A stretch of DNA of 64,000 nt from Shewanella dokdonensis (GTDB lineage Bacteria; Pseudomonadota; Gammaproteobacteria; Enterobacterales; Shewanellaceae): NCBI RefSeq assembly GCF_018394335.1, contig NZ_CP074572.1:3968001-4032000 (forward strand). Direction: 5' to 3'. Positions within the stretch are counted from its first letter, which is position 1. Each line of letters opens with the position of its first letter. Positions 40,483 through 50,860 of the stretch are shown here, piece by piece. The notes under the pieces are model-generated. The model ran no database searches and was not told the DNA's origin. It was given only the letters and a program-made list of their open reading frames with translations. Position numbers and translations under genes: made by a program.

Positions 40483-41514
40483 TTACTGGTCACGCCAGAT
40501 CATCACCAACGGATCTTCACCATTTTTGCGACTGGCGCGGTACATGCCTTCGGTGTTGAACGGTGTGGCAATATTGCCGCGCTGGTCAATCGCGATAACG
40601 CCGCCAGTGCCACCAGCACTGATCAAGCGCTGGTTGATCACTTCATCTGCGGCTTCAATAATCGATTTATGCAGATATTTAACCCGGGCACAGATATCCC
40701 CGGTGACATGATAGCGAATGAAATATTCTCCCCAACCGGTCGCAGAGACTGCACACACGCCGTTTTCAGCATAAGTCCCCGCGCCAATAATGGGCGAATC
40801 GCCGATGCGTCCAAAACGCTTGGCGGTCATTCCGCCAGTGGATGTTGCTGCGGCCAGATTGCCCTGTTTATCGAGTGCCACCGCGCCTACCGTGCCAAAC
40901 TTGTAATCCAGATCCTGTGGATTGACTTTAGCCTGATAGTCTTTCTTTGCGGCGGCGGCAATCTTGGCTTTCGCATCTTGCAACTGCTGGTAACGCGGCT
41001 CTGTATCAAAGGTACTTGCAGGCACCAGTTTGAACCCTTGCGTCAACGCAAACTCCTCGGCACCCGCTCCCGCAAGCATCACGTGCTCAGATTTTTCCAT
41101 TACCGCACGCGCCAAATCGATGGGATGTTCAATATGGCTCACGCCCGCAACTGCGCCGGCATTCATGGTGCTGCCGTCCATAATGGACGCATCCATCTCA
41201 TGCTTGCCATCCCAGGTATAAACCGCTCCGCGCCCGGCATTGAATAACGGACTGTCTTCCAGCACATTGATGGCGGCCTGTACCGCATCGATGCTCTTGC
41301 CACCATCATCAAGCACTTTATAGCCCGCATTCACGGCTTCGGTGAGTTTGGCGCGATATTGCTTCAGTTGGTCGTCAGTGAGGTTTGCCTTCGAGATAGT
41401 CCCCGCACCACCATGGATCACAATGGCGTAAGGTGGTTCGGCGGCCAGCGTTGGTAATGCGGGAGAAGCCAGCAGCGCCAATGCCGTCCATAATTTTTTT
41501 ATTTTGGTTTTCAT
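40483..41514 (-). CDS. iaaA: Isoaspartyl peptidase / L-asparaginase, exported (Ntn-hydrolase)
   Basis: The enzyme removes N-terminal isoaspartyl residues and can hydrolyse asparagine. It is an Ntn hydrolase made as a precursor and self-cleaved before a threonine, seen here in DYKFGTVGAVALD (about residue 209). Other marks are YAIVIHGGAGTIS, FNAGRGAVYTWDGKHEMDASIMDG, and GGMTAKRFGRIGDSPIIGAGTYA. An N-terminal signal peptide (KKLWTALALLASPALPTLAAE) sends it to the periplasm, unlike the cytoplasmic E. coli enzyme. 343 residues, divergent from tamA. Confidence 0.94.
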   Translation of the reverse strand: MKTKIKKLWTALALLASPALPTLAAEPPYAIVIHGGAGTISKANLTDDQLKQYRAKLTEAVNAGYKVLDDGGKSIDAVQAAINVLEDSPLFNAGRGAVYTWDGKHEMDASIMDGSTMNAGAVAGVSHIEHPIDLARAVMEKSEHVMLAGAGAEEFALTQGFKLVPASTFDTEPRYQQLQDAKAKIAAAAKKDYQAKVNPQDLDYKFGTVGAVALDKQGNLAAATSTGGMTAKRFGRIGDSPIIGAGTYAENGVCAVSATGWGEYFIRYHVTGDICARVKYLHKSIIEAADEVINQRLISAGGTGGVIAIDQRGNIATPFNTEGMYRASRKNGEDPLVMIWRDQ

Positions 41515-41625
41515 TATTTTGTTTCCATGTTAACAAGCAGGTTCCTTTGTAGCGGTTTTAGTTAGCAAAAACAATCCGCAGCTTGCTTGCTGATCCTTCC
41601 AAGGTAACAATATCCTCTAGGAAGA

Positions 41626-43500
41626 GTGCGATACCGGGTTGAATCTTTGTTCGCTAAATATTTTGTAGCCATTTGTACAGGGTTAATCACCAGCGCCCTG
41701 CTGTTGATGCCGCGGCCTTTATTGGCAGCGGATAAAGCACTATTGAAGGTGCAGATTAACGGTGTGGAAGGTGCATTAAAGCGTAATATTCTGGCGCATC
41801 TGGGGCCCTTGCCCGAGAACGATAGTCAAAGAAGAGCTTGGCTGTTTGATGTCGGCAATGGCGTGCAAGATGCCCTACAGTCGTTGGGGTATTATCACGG
41901 TAAGCTCCAACAGCAACTTGAACAGAAAGACAACAGCCCCTGGCAGCTGACATTGACCATTGCCCCTGGTGAAGTCACCCGTATCCAATGGGTGGACATT
42001 GCGCTGGACGGCGAAATCCGTAACGACGCCATCATCAATCAATGGCTGGATCAGCTAAAGATCAAACCCGGCGATCCGTTAAATCATGGCGATTATGAAT
42101 CGGTCAAGGCACAGCTAGCTGCCTTGGCTCTCTCGCGTGGCTATTTTGATGGGCACTACACGCAAGCGGAGATCCGTATCAACCGCGATCTGGATCTTGC
42201 CAAAATCAATCTGCGCTTCGACTCCGGCAAACGTTACCATATCGGCAACATCAGTTTTACCGGGCATACATTAGCACCAGGATTTCTCGATAAGCTCGTT
42301 CCGTTTGCCGCAGGAGCCACATACAGCAGCCGCAGATTATCAGCACTGAATCAAGAGCTGGTGGATACCGGTTATTTTGACAGTATCAAGGTGCTGCCAC
42401 AGTTAGATAAACTCAGTGACGACCAAGTCCCGGTGAAAGTAGAGCTAACCCCAAAACCCGATCATTCCTTTCAGGTGGGGCTAGGTGCTGACATAGGTAA
42501 CGGCGCTGATAACGAGATTGAACCCAGAGTTAAGCTGGTCTGGCGCACCCCACAACTCAATCGTTATGGTCATTTTCAGGAAACCAGTATCGAGTGGTCA
42601 CCGGATCGGCCTAAAGTGATGTTTACTTACACTATTCCGCTTAGTCACCCGCTGGACGACCAACTCAAACTGCGCTTTGGACTGCTCTGGGATAAATATG
42701 GCGTGATCCAGCAGTACGACAATGCCGCACAGGAATTCAGTAATACCGGACAATTGGAGTCCCGCAAGCGGTTAATTGGGATTGGCCGCAATAAACGGTT
42801 AGGTCATGGCTGGCTGTTCAACTATTCACTGGATCTGCTACGCGAAGAATATACCCAGTCGGATGTTACTTATGATCCGCAGTTTTTGCTGTTTAGTGCC
42901 AGTATCAGCAAAACCGTTCGTGGCGATGCGAGTCTCGATCCTAAATCCGGTTTCCGACAGTTATACAGTGTTGAGTATGCAGACCCAGCGCTGGGCTCTG
43001 ATGCCAGGCTCAGCAAGTTTGAGGCCCGCTTCAAGTGGATTGACACCTTCTTTGAGAAACATAGGTTTGTGGCAAGATTGGACTTAGGAGTCAACGTTGT
43101 TACCGATAACGATTTGGTGATTGTACCGCCATCACTGCGCTATTTTGCGGGCGGTGACCAAAGTATCCGTGGCTATAGCTACCAGGAATTAGGCCCCTAT
43201 CGTGAATATATCAATAACGATGGGGTGTTATCTCGGGAAGTGATTGGCGGGCGTTACCTCGCCGTTGGCAGCTTGGAATATCAATACTATCTAACGCCTC
43301 AATGGCGGCTGGCGACCTTTGTTGATGCGGGTAATGCTTACGATAACGGTCAGATGGCACCGATTGTTGCCATAGGTGGTGGGGTGCATTGGATTTCACC
43401 GTTGGGACCTATCAAGCTTGATGTTGGCTTTGGGGTACATGATCCCGATATTGATTACCAGCCTTGGCGCATTCATTTAACCATGGGCACAGAGCTATGA
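41626..43500 (+). CDS. tamA: TamA, outer-membrane translocation and assembly protein
   Basis: TamA is a BamA/Omp85-family outer-membrane protein that works with TamB in moving proteins or lipids to the outer membrane. The chain has a signal region (LITSALLLMPRPLLA), three POTRA domains (to about residue 290) and a 16-strand barrel; the family motif in the barrel interior is YFAGGDQSIRGYSYQELGP, and the chain ends in the aromatic-rich strand WRIHLTMGTEL. The start is a GTG at 41626 with AGGAAG only two bases upstream, a poor spacing, so the true start is uncertain. The stop overlaps the tamB ATG by four bases. Confidence 0.94.
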   Translation: MRYRVESLFAKYFVAICTGLITSALLLMPRPLLAADKALLKVQINGVEGALKRNILAHLGPLPENDSQRRAWLFDVGNGVQDALQSLGYYHGKLQQQLEQKDNSPWQLTLTIAPGEVTRIQWVDIALDGEIRNDAIINQWLDQLKIKPGDPLNHGDYESVKAQLAALALSRGYFDGHYTQAEIRINRDLDLAKINLRFDSGKRYHIGNISFTGHTLAPGFLDKLVPFAAGATYSSRRLSALNQELVDTGYFDSIKVLPQLDKLSDDQVPVKVELTPKPDHSFQVGLGADIGNGADNEIEPRVKLVWRTPQLNRYGHFQETSIEWSPDRPKVMFTYTIPLSHPLDDQLKLRFGLLWDKYGVIQQYDNAAQEFSNTGQLESRKRLIGIGRNKRLGHGWLFNYSLDLLREEYTQSDVTYDPQFLLFSASISKTVRGDASLDPKSGFRQLYSVEYADPALGSDARLSKFEARFKWIDTFFEKHRFVARLDLGVNVVTDNDLVIVPPSLRYFAGGDQSIRGYSYQELGPYREYINNDGVLSREVIGGRYLAVGSLEYQYYLTPQWRLATFVDAGNAYDNGQMAPIVAIGGGVHWISPLGPIKLDVGFGVHDPDIDYQPWRIHLTMGTEL

Positions 43501-46500
43501 CGGCTGAACATGAAATGCCAAATGTTCCCCCGACACCGGAACGCTCATCCAAATCTGCCTTGCGCCGCACCTTTCACTGGCTTGTGCGATTGCTGGTATA
43601 TCTGCCCACGCTGCTATTACTGCTGTTGGCGTTAATGGTGGGAACAGGCCCTGGCAGCCATTTAGCCATCACACTGGCAAACGCACTAGTCGCGGATCTA
43701 CAGCTCAGTTATCAGAGTGGGACGCTCAACGATAAACTCGAATTACGCCAAGCAAGCTGGCAGATGCCCGGAATTCAAGTGCGTACAGGCCATCTGTTGC
43801 TGCAATGGCGCCCTGCGTGCCTGCTACAGGCTCAACTGTGTGTCGAATCTTTGCAGTTAGCTGACACGCAAGTATCTGTGACCACCGCCGCATTACCTGC
43901 TACACCGGCCGATAACGCCGCCTCGACCAACAGCGATCTGCAACTCCCCTTCGATATCCAGTTGAAATCCGCCAAATTACAACAAGTACAGGTACACGTT
44001 AATGACATGCAGTTTAATAGCAACGAACTGTTATTAGCCGCCACCTGGCAAAAAAGCGGGCTACGGGTGGAATCGCTACAAACTCAGGGGCTGCAAGTGA
44101 ATATCCCCACCGCCGCCAACGATAGCGTGGCTAACAGTGGTTCTGCGTGGCCGCTGGCACAGTTGCCGGAAGTGACGATGCCATTTCCGCTTAATATTCA
44201 GTCTGCGGTATTAGCCGATTCAACCCTTACCATAGGTGCTCGTCAGGATAAATTCTCACGGTTGGATTTACAGGGCAGTTTTTACCACGAGCACTTGGCA
44301 CTGCAACATCTACAGCTCAGTCATGACTATGGTGATGGACAATTGAGTGGTGAAATAACGCTGGCAGGCCATTATCCACTCACGCTACACACACAGTTGC
44401 ATCTCCGTCAGCTTCCGCAACTCCCCGCAGGCGCAACAACTGACCGCCGCATTCAGTGGCGATTTAAGCCAACTAAAAACTGAGTTGCAACTAAGTGGCG
44501 AGCAACAGGCAGAGATTAACGGCCAGATCAATCTGGCCACGGCTTCCCTGCCCTATGAGGTCACAATAACCCACGGCAAACTGCACTGGCCGCTGACCAA
44601 AGCGCAATATGCAGTGGCAGACTTGACCCTGCACAGCCAAGGTTCATTGCAGCAACAAACGGCGACAATCAGCGGTAACTTTGACACGCCTTGGCTACAA
44701 CAAATTGATTTAAAAACAGAATTTTCGCATAAACCACAACGATTAGACGTTTCCGCTTTTACAGCTTGGTCTGCCGCAGGACAACTGACGCTCCAGGGCA
44801 TGCTGAATTATGCCCAAGGCTTCAAATGGCAGGCAACCGTGGGGGTGGAAGAACTCAATACCGCCCAGATTGCCCTGAACGATGACACCATGACCCTGCC
44901 GGAAAGCAGCATAAGTGGCCGCTTCAACACCCACGGACAGGTGACAGATAAACAGTGGCAAGTTGCGATTGCTGATGCCGATTTGAAAGGCTCAGCCGCG
45001 AAAACGCCTTTTGTATTGACGGGCAGTGCCGATGTGGATCAGCGCTGGCATCTACACAGCCAAGGGGTGCAACTGAGCGCCTTTAACTCGTCGTTGACGC
45101 TAAATGGTAATGCTGGCGAACGCTGGGATCTCAACGGCAAGCTGACGGTGCCAGAGTTAGCGATGTTTTATCCGCAAGCCCACGGAAGTATCAACGCCAA
45201 TATCACAGTGCGTGGCGATGAATCACAGCCACAACTGGTGCTTGACGGTAACGCCAACCAACTCAGCTTTAAAGAATATACCCTGCAAAGTGCCAACATC
45301 AGTGGTCATTATGCGCCACTGGCTCAACATGCCTTTACTTTGCAGATAACTGGGCAAGCGCTCACCCTGAGTCGTCAGCAAATCGAGAGTCTGACACTGC
45401 TGGCTAATGGCGATATTCACCAGCAACAACTGACACTTAATAGCCATGGAACACAGAGTGTCAGTCTCAAACTCAATAATCACTATGACCCACAGCGACA
45501 GCAAATTGAAACCCAACTGCAACAATTACAATTAGATACGTTGCTCGGTCGCTGGCAGCTACAGCAAGCCGCCCATGTCAGTTGGGACTTCAAGCAACAA
45601 CAAGGACAACTATCACCGCTATGCCTGCAAGCTCCCCATAATCAATTATGCCTGCAACAGCCAGTGACAATTGCCGCCAAAGGCATAGCAAGGGTTCATT
45701 ATAACGGTGAACCGGGACAGCTTTTGAGCGCACAGCTCCCTGAAGGCGTCACCTGGCAAGGCAAGGCGGATATGGATGCCAGTATTAGCTGGTCACCGAC
45801 AATGAAACCGTCTGCACAACTGCAATTTAACATTGCCCCTGGGCGCGTTAGCTTTCCTGAGGGACGAGATTCACCGGCGCCCATTGACTTTGATGGCGGC
45901 TTTATCAAGGCGACCCTAGATCAACAATCACTGAACAGCCAAATTGCGTTTACCGCGGGTGAAATACTGCAACTACACAGCCAGCTGAATATCGGCGTTG
46001 CGCCAACCCACCCGTTAACCGGCTCGATAAAAATGCAGCAGATCAACCTCAAACCATTGCAGCGGTTGGTGCCACAATTACAAACCTTGCAGGGGCTGGT
46101 GAATGCCGATATTGCCGTGGCTGGCAGCTTACATGAACCGCAGTTTAGTGGTCAGTTGCAACTGCAAGACGGCGAACTGATCAGCACCAATAATCCCACC
46201 AAAATCGAGCAACTACAGCTGCAACTGGCCTTTGCCGGTCAACATGCGACCTTGCAAGGTCACTGGAAAATGGGTGAAGGCACCGGCGAAATGCAAGGCG
46301 ATATCCGGTGGCCTGACGGGCAATTTACCGGAGATCTCACCCTTAACGGCCAAGCATTGACGTTGATCCAACCGCCGTTGGCTATCCTGAATGTATCGCC
46401 GAAACTGCAATTACATTTCGCACCGCAACGTCTGGATGTTAAAGGTTCTGTTGATATTCCGTCAGGTAACATCAGCATCATGCAATTGCCAGATGGCGGC

Positions 46501-47292
46501 GTCAGTGTGTCACAAGATGTGGTATTTGATGATACGGTAACAGAAGCCCAAGCACGTGCGACCCCGATGGCAATCAGCGCCGATATCGGACTTAATGTTG
46601 GCAATAAAGTCGCCATAGATGGCTATGGTTTAAAAGGCATGCTCAGCGGCACCTTGAGGCTGCAACAGCAAGCCAATAAACCCGCACAACTGTTTGGTAA
46701 TATCCGGGTATTGAATGGTAGTTACCGCTTTATGAGACAAACATTATCCATTACAACTGGTGAGCTACAATTTGCTGGCCCGCCACAAGTGCCCAATCTC
46801 AATGTTGAAGCTATTCGCGAAATAAAAGATGAAGATGTTGTGGCCGGAGTACGAATCACTGGCACACCGCAAAAACCTGTAGTCACCCTATTTTCCAATC
46901 CGGCCAAAGAACAAGCTGAAATCTTATCCTATATCGTACAAGGCAAAGGCTATGACGCCAGCCAGAACAACTCACTGATGCTGAGCGCCGCCATGGCACT
47001 AAGCGGTCAGGTAACTGGCGGAGGGCAGACATTGAACAATATAGGTAACACCGCTGCCGGGCTGGTGGAAAAGTTTGGTTTCTCTAACGTACAACTCGAC
47101 ACCAATGATGATGGTAAGGTCGCCATCAGTGGTTATTTGGGTAAGGATTTAATGCTCAAGTACGGCGTTGGCGTATTCAACCCCGGCTATGAGATGACGG
47201 TACGTTACTATCTGTTGTCCAAGCTCTATCTGGAGTCAGTCACCAGCACTGTAGGACAATCTTTGGATATCTATTACAGTTTTGATCTGTAA
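43497..47292 (+). CDS. tamB: TamB, inner-membrane-anchored periplasmic partner of TamA (one apparent frameshift)
   Basis: TamB spans the periplasm as a long hydrophobic beta groove thought to carry phospholipids or assist protein assembly. ATG 43497 overlaps the tamA stop. One membrane helix (about residues 32-54, LVRLLVYLPTLLLLLLALMVG) is followed by more than 1100 residues of repetitive beta-strand sequence and the DUF490 C-terminal domain (PNLNVEAIREIKDEDVVAGVRITG, ILSYIVQGKG). The frame breaks in the four-C run at 44424-44427; removing one C gives QLPQLPQAQQLTAAFSGDLSQL and 1264 residues, against 1259 in E. coli. This is one of only two breaks that need a base removed. Confidence 0.94.
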
Positions 47293-47312
47293 TGGCACGT
47301 TTCAAGGTACAA

Positions 47313-47336
47313 AAAAAGCGCCCTAAGGCGCTTTTT
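47313..47336. terminator. Bidirectional intrinsic terminator between tamB and rplY
   Basis: AAAAAGCGCC-CTAA-GGCGCTTTTT forms a ten-base stem with tetraloop between two convergent genes, with T runs on both strands (seven T on the minus side). Confidence 0.9.
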
Positions 47337-47350
47337 CGAAGTGTCACGAA

Positions 47351-47638
47351 TTAAGCGTAAACAAAGTCTACGTGTTCGATGATAGGTTTGAACACATGAC
47401 GCTGCATCGCTTGAGCGCGAACTTTCACTTCTTTGCCATCGAGAACAATAGTCAACTCGCTGGTATAGAAATCGTCATTAGCTTGCACGTTGATGATATC
47501 TTTGTGATCAAAAACAATAGATACCGGTGTTTTACCAGTACCATAGATAACGCCAGGGACTTTACCCTCACGGCGCAGGCGGCGGCTCGAACCTTTCCCA
47601 ATCTCTGTGCGGGTAGTAGCTTGAATAGTGTAAGACAT
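47351..47638 (-). CDS. rplY: 50S ribosomal protein L25
   Basis: L25 binds loop E of 5S rRNA in the large subunit. The short 95-residue form, as in E. coli (94), begins at ATG 47638 ([22 protein letters not shown]) after GAGAGAG; a longer open frame upstream is leader sequence and not coding. Core blocks are [14 protein letters not shown] and [19 protein letters not shown] strong hairpin lies in the leader, which may take part in the autogenous control known for rplY in enterobacteria. Confidence 0.96.
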   Translation of the reverse strand: MSYTIQATTRTEIGKGSSRRLRREGKVPGVIYGTGKTPVSIVFDHKDIINVQANDDFYTSELTIVLDGKEVKVRAQAMQRHVFKPIIEHVDFVYA

Positions 47639-47667
47639 AACAATTACTCTCTCATTAAAAAATAACT

Positions 47668-47694
47668 GGCCGCCATTTTCGACCAATGGCGGCC
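47668..47694 (-). promoter_or_regulatory. Leader hairpin of rplY
   Basis: On the minus strand a perfect ten-base stem GGCCGCCATT / AATGGCGGCC with loop GGTCGAA ends 30 bases before the rplY ATG and is followed by AGTTATTTTTT and then the GAGAGAG ribosome binding site. It could be an attenuator-like stem or a protein-binding leader structure. E. coli rplY is autoregulated through its leader; whether this stem is the equivalent is inference. Confidence 0.5.
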
Positions 47695-47765
47695 TCGTAT
47701 AAAGCGGGCGGATATTACCACAGCAACCCCTAGGCGACAAGCGCTAAAGCGGCTGTATTATATGC

Positions 47766-48323
47766 TTACCAGTGCCGGACGGGGCCACAATCTATGTGGA
47801 CAAATCCCGATTTAGGATAATACCCCACGCCACCGAGTTTCAGACTTAAGGCGGCTTCACGTACATGGCTCAATTTCATCCCTGGGATAGCAATATCCAT
47901 GGCCATGCCGGACATATGGAAACTCTTTTTAGCCACACCACTGCTATGAGAGCGCAACAGTGCATTGGTCTTGGGAGAACGATAACCCGAGATCACGTGT
48001 ACCTCTTCAGCGCTGCCAAGTCGTTGTTGCAGTTGATACAGATAATCAAACAGCCGTTTATCCATCGGCGCTTCAAGATCTTGTCTATGATCTCTTAGCA
48101 AGTGATTGAAAGAAGATAGCGTATCGCCAAGATACTGCCCGTCTAACCAGTAGACGCCATCCTGATGTTCACCCGTATGGATGTTATAAAAACTGAGTGA
48201 CCGACTACCTTGAGTGGAACGGCTCGCCATAACTTTTGCGGGAAGAAGGGACATCAACGCCACGCCCCCGAGGCCTTTCAACAACTGCCTGCGGGCAGGA
48301 CATACAACTGACAAATTAACCAC
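47766..48323 (-). CDS. mepK: MepK-type murein DD/LD-endopeptidase (YcbK family)
   Basis: MepK (YcbK, peptidase family M15) cuts peptide cross-links in peptidoglycan, in E. coli mainly the 3-3 links made by L,D-transpeptidases. The 185-residue chain has a twin-arginine-like signal (ARRQLLKGLGGVALMSLLPAKVMA). Zinc and catalytic residues are in KSFHMSGMAMDIAI (His, Asp) and GFVHIDCGPVRHW (His, Asp). It lies 140 bases downstream of the LdtD-like gene on the same strand, so the maker and the cutter of 3-3 links are probably expressed together. Confidence 0.93.
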   Translation of the reverse strand: MVNLSVVCPARRQLLKGLGGVALMSLLPAKVMASRSTQGSRSLSFYNIHTGEHQDGVYWLDGQYLGDTLSSFNHLLRDHRQDLEAPMDKRLFDYLYQLQQRLGSAEEVHVISGYRSPKTNALLRSHSSGVAKKSFHMSGMAMDIAIPGMKLSHVREAALSLKLGGVGYYPKSGFVHIDCGPVRHW

Positions 48324-48463
48324 CTTGCTAATGATAATGCGCTATAAACGTCCAAAAATTAACCGCTTTCATATGACAGGTCAACCTTGAATTCCGTGAG
48401 CCTGCGCATGTTTAGTACAAAAAATAACCATCGCTAGACTATTTTCTTCCGGATAGCAACTGT

Positions 48464-49833
48464 TTACCTTAATTCTGCCACTGAAGAAAATTTGTGGTAA
48501 ATGTCATCACGAAACTGTGCTGTGCCCTGCTGATCAACCCAAGCGGTCCAGTAAACAATATAAACGGGTAACGGCTGAGTCAAAGCAAACCACTGAGTGG
48601 TATGGAAGTCCTGCTGCATATCATGCCACTTACGCGGGTCCCGCAGCCGATGCTGTGCCAACCACTGCGCTAACTCATTGGCCTTTTCGACTCTGACACA
48701 ACCGGATGATAATGCCCGGTCAGCACGGTTAAACAGCTGTTTTTCCGGCGTATCATGCAAATACACATCAAAGCTATTCTCAAAATGAAATTTAAATCGG
48801 CCTAGCGCGCTATGAGCGCCGGGCTGTTGCACTACGCGGTAAGGGAATCGACCATAGGCCAGTTGTTGCCATTGTTCCGGTGTTTGCTCAACCAGATTGC
48901 CCTGATAGTCAAAAACCCGAAAATTTCGCTGGTTAAGATAGTTACCGTCCTTACGAATGTGCGGCAACAGATCCTTGCGCAAAATACTGCGTGGGACATG
49001 CCAACCAGGATTTAGCACCACACTGGAAATACGACTTTCAAGCAGAGGTGTCTGTCGGTAAGGCAAGCCGACCATGACTTTTGATTGCAACACTGTGGAG
49101 CCCTCATCCACCAGTTGCAGGTGATACGCTGGCACATTGACCAAAATGTAGCTGTCAGGTAATTGCGCCCGATAACGCGTTTCGGCCACAAACATCTGCG
49201 CCAGCAGTGTGGCGCGCGTTCTAGGCGACATATTCAACCAGTACAGCGTGTTAGGGCCAATAACCGCATCTTCTTTCAGTCCGTGGCGCAGTTGGAAGTG
49301 ACGTACGGCAGTAGCTAGCGTGTCGGAATAGTCATAGCCATTATCGGGATAGTGCGGCAAGTCACCAAGCCATAATAAACGTTGAGTGATTTGCGGAATC
49401 AGCGAGTGGTTATCGCCGGGGCGCAACCAACCCCGGGATGGATTTCCGGCCACGGTTGCTGTTGTAGCCAGAGGAGATATTGAATACGGTTAACCGTTTG
49501 CTGGTATTCAGGCCGTGGAGGTTCTAATGCAACGGCACGCTGTAATGGCGTAGCATCGGATGGCAGACCACTAAAAGCCAATGCCACACCTTGCTGTTGC
49601 CAGAAGTGAGCAATCTCTTGTTCCAAGATTTGTTGGTCGTCTATAGACGCCTGAGCGGACCCAGAGACTAAAGCTTGCAGAGTGGTACGCAATTGCCCCT
49701 GCTCTGGCAGCAGCGCTAGCATCTGTAACTGCCCAGTCAAGGTTTGCCATGCAGCCGGGTCACGCTCAGTGGCATAAGCAACCGGTACCAGCAAACAGCA
49801 AATTAACGACAGCCATAACCGCAAATCCGCCAT
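48464..49833 (-). CDS. LdtD-like (YcbB family) L,D-transpeptidase (one apparent frameshift)
   Basis: The enzyme makes 3-3 cross-links in peptidoglycan using a YkuD domain. ATG 49833 follows GGAGGG and starts a signal peptide (LRLWLSLICCLLVPVAYA). A peptidoglycan-binding-like segment follows (QITQRLLWLGDLP, LATAVRHFQLRHGLKEDAVIGPNTL), then the YkuD domain with its catalytic cysteine in ALSSGCVRVEKANELA and the His of VYLHDTPEKQLF. The frame breaks in the run of four G at 49432-49435; one more G gives IHPGGWLRPGDNH and 456 residues, shorter than E. coli LdtD (615) but typical of the family outside enterics. Confidence 0.9.
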
Positions 49834-49970
49834 AACATTCCCTCCGACATTGCTAAAGTATGGCAAAACCGTGGAAATTTTTGTGGCGTCCGGCAAATAA
49901 GCCAAAACTATTTCAGTTAAAACAGCGGGTAACCAGACGATATCGATAGACGGTGGAGCTTGATTTGAAA

Positions 49971-50044
49971 TGGAGGCGCGACCCGGAGTCGAACCGAGGT
50001 CCACGGATTTGCAATCCGCTGCATGACCACTCTGCCATCGCGCC
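49971..50044 (-). tRNA. tRNA-Cys (GCA)
   Basis: A complete 74-base cloverleaf with encoded CCA: acceptor GGCGCGA / TCGCGCC, T loop GGTTCGACTCC, anticodon stem GGATT-GCA-AATCC with GCA anticodon. It follows tRNA-Gly by five bases on the same strand, as in the glyW-cysT pair downstream of pgsA in E. coli. Confidence 0.96.
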
Positions 50045-50049
50045 TTTTT

Positions 50050-50125
50050 TGGAGCGACATACCGGGTTCGAACCGGTGACCTATACCTTGGCAAGGTATC
50101 GCTCTACCAACTGAGCTAATGTCGC
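50050..50125 (-). tRNA. tRNA-Gly (GCC)
   Basis: A complete 76-base cloverleaf with encoded CCA: acceptor GCGACAT / ATGTCGC, D arm AGCTCAGTTGGTAGAGC, anticodon stem ATACCTTGCCAAGGTAT with GCC anticodon, T loop GGTTCGAACCC. First of the tandem tRNA-Gly, tRNA-Cys pair after pgsA; the leuZ gene of the E. coli trio is not here. Confidence 0.96.
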
Positions 50126-50266
50126 ATTTGAGAGGTAAAAAGCCAGTGCTTTTCACGGGTTGGCATTCTACCGAGTTACCCTTGGCTGTCAACGTTGGAA
50201 TCGTTGATAAGCGGTTGTATGCGCACTAATTAGTCGTGATGATTCATTTTCGTGTAATAGCTCACA

Positions 50267-50815
50267 TCAGGCGGCAGTCAAATCTTTCCAAGCGGCCTTA
50301 ATGTAATTCATCATTGACCAAAATGTCAGCAACGCTGCGATGTATAACAACACATACGCGGTAGTGATCATAATCGGCCCGGTTTGCCAGATCAGGCCAA
50401 TAATGGCCACCATCTGTGCGGCTGTTTTGTATTTACCAATCCAAGAAACTGCCACTATGCCGCGTTTGCCGATTTCCGCCATCCATTCACGTAGCGCCGA
50501 GATCACTATCTCTCGACCTATCATGAATAACGCGGGCAATGTCAGCCATGCCGTATTGTACTCTTCGACCAACAACACCAACGCCGTAGTGACCATCAGC
50601 TTATCGGCAACCGGATCGAGGAATGCGCCAAAGCGCGTGGACTGCTGTAACTTTCTGGCGGCATAGCCATCAAGGGCATCGGTAATGGCGGCTAACCAGA
50701 AGATAAATGCCGCCAAAAAATGCATCCAGTGATACGGCAGATAAAACACCAACACAAACACTGGTAACAGGAACAACCTGAACCAGGTCAAGGCGATAGG
50801 GAGATTGAAAGGCAT
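50267..50815 (-). CDS. pgsA: CDP-diacylglycerol--glycerol-3-phosphate 3-phosphatidyltransferase
   Basis: PgsA makes phosphatidylglycerol phosphate, the committed step to phosphatidylglycerol and cardiolipin, in the inner membrane. The 182-residue chain has four or more hydrophobic helices and the CDP-alcohol phosphotransferase signature DALDGYAARKLQQSTRFGAFLDPVADK. It begins 45 bases after uvrC and precedes the two tRNA genes, the same order as in E. coli. Confidence 0.97.
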   Translation of the reverse strand: MPFNLPIALTWFRLFLLPVFVLVFYLPYHWMHFLAAFIFWLAAITDALDGYAARKLQQSTRFGAFLDPVADKLMVTTALVLLVEEYNTAWLTLPALFMIGREIVISALREWMAEIGKRGIVAVSWIGKYKTAAQMVAIIGLIWQTGPIMITTAYVLLYIAALLTFWSMMNYIKAAWKDLTAA

Positions 50816-50860
50816 GATAAAACCACGTTATTGTCTGCACCGACAATCTTGCCTTATTTT

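Noticed and set aside
44424..44485. Programmed ribosomal frameshifting as an explanation for the breaks in tamB and other genes
   Set aside because: Breaks are scattered over about 20 unrelated genes, lack common slippery motifs or downstream structures, and fit homopolymer miscounting.
49834..50192. Open frames running across the tRNA-Gly and tRNA-Cys genes
   Set aside because: They read through structured tRNA genes and have no protein similarity; they are chance frames.
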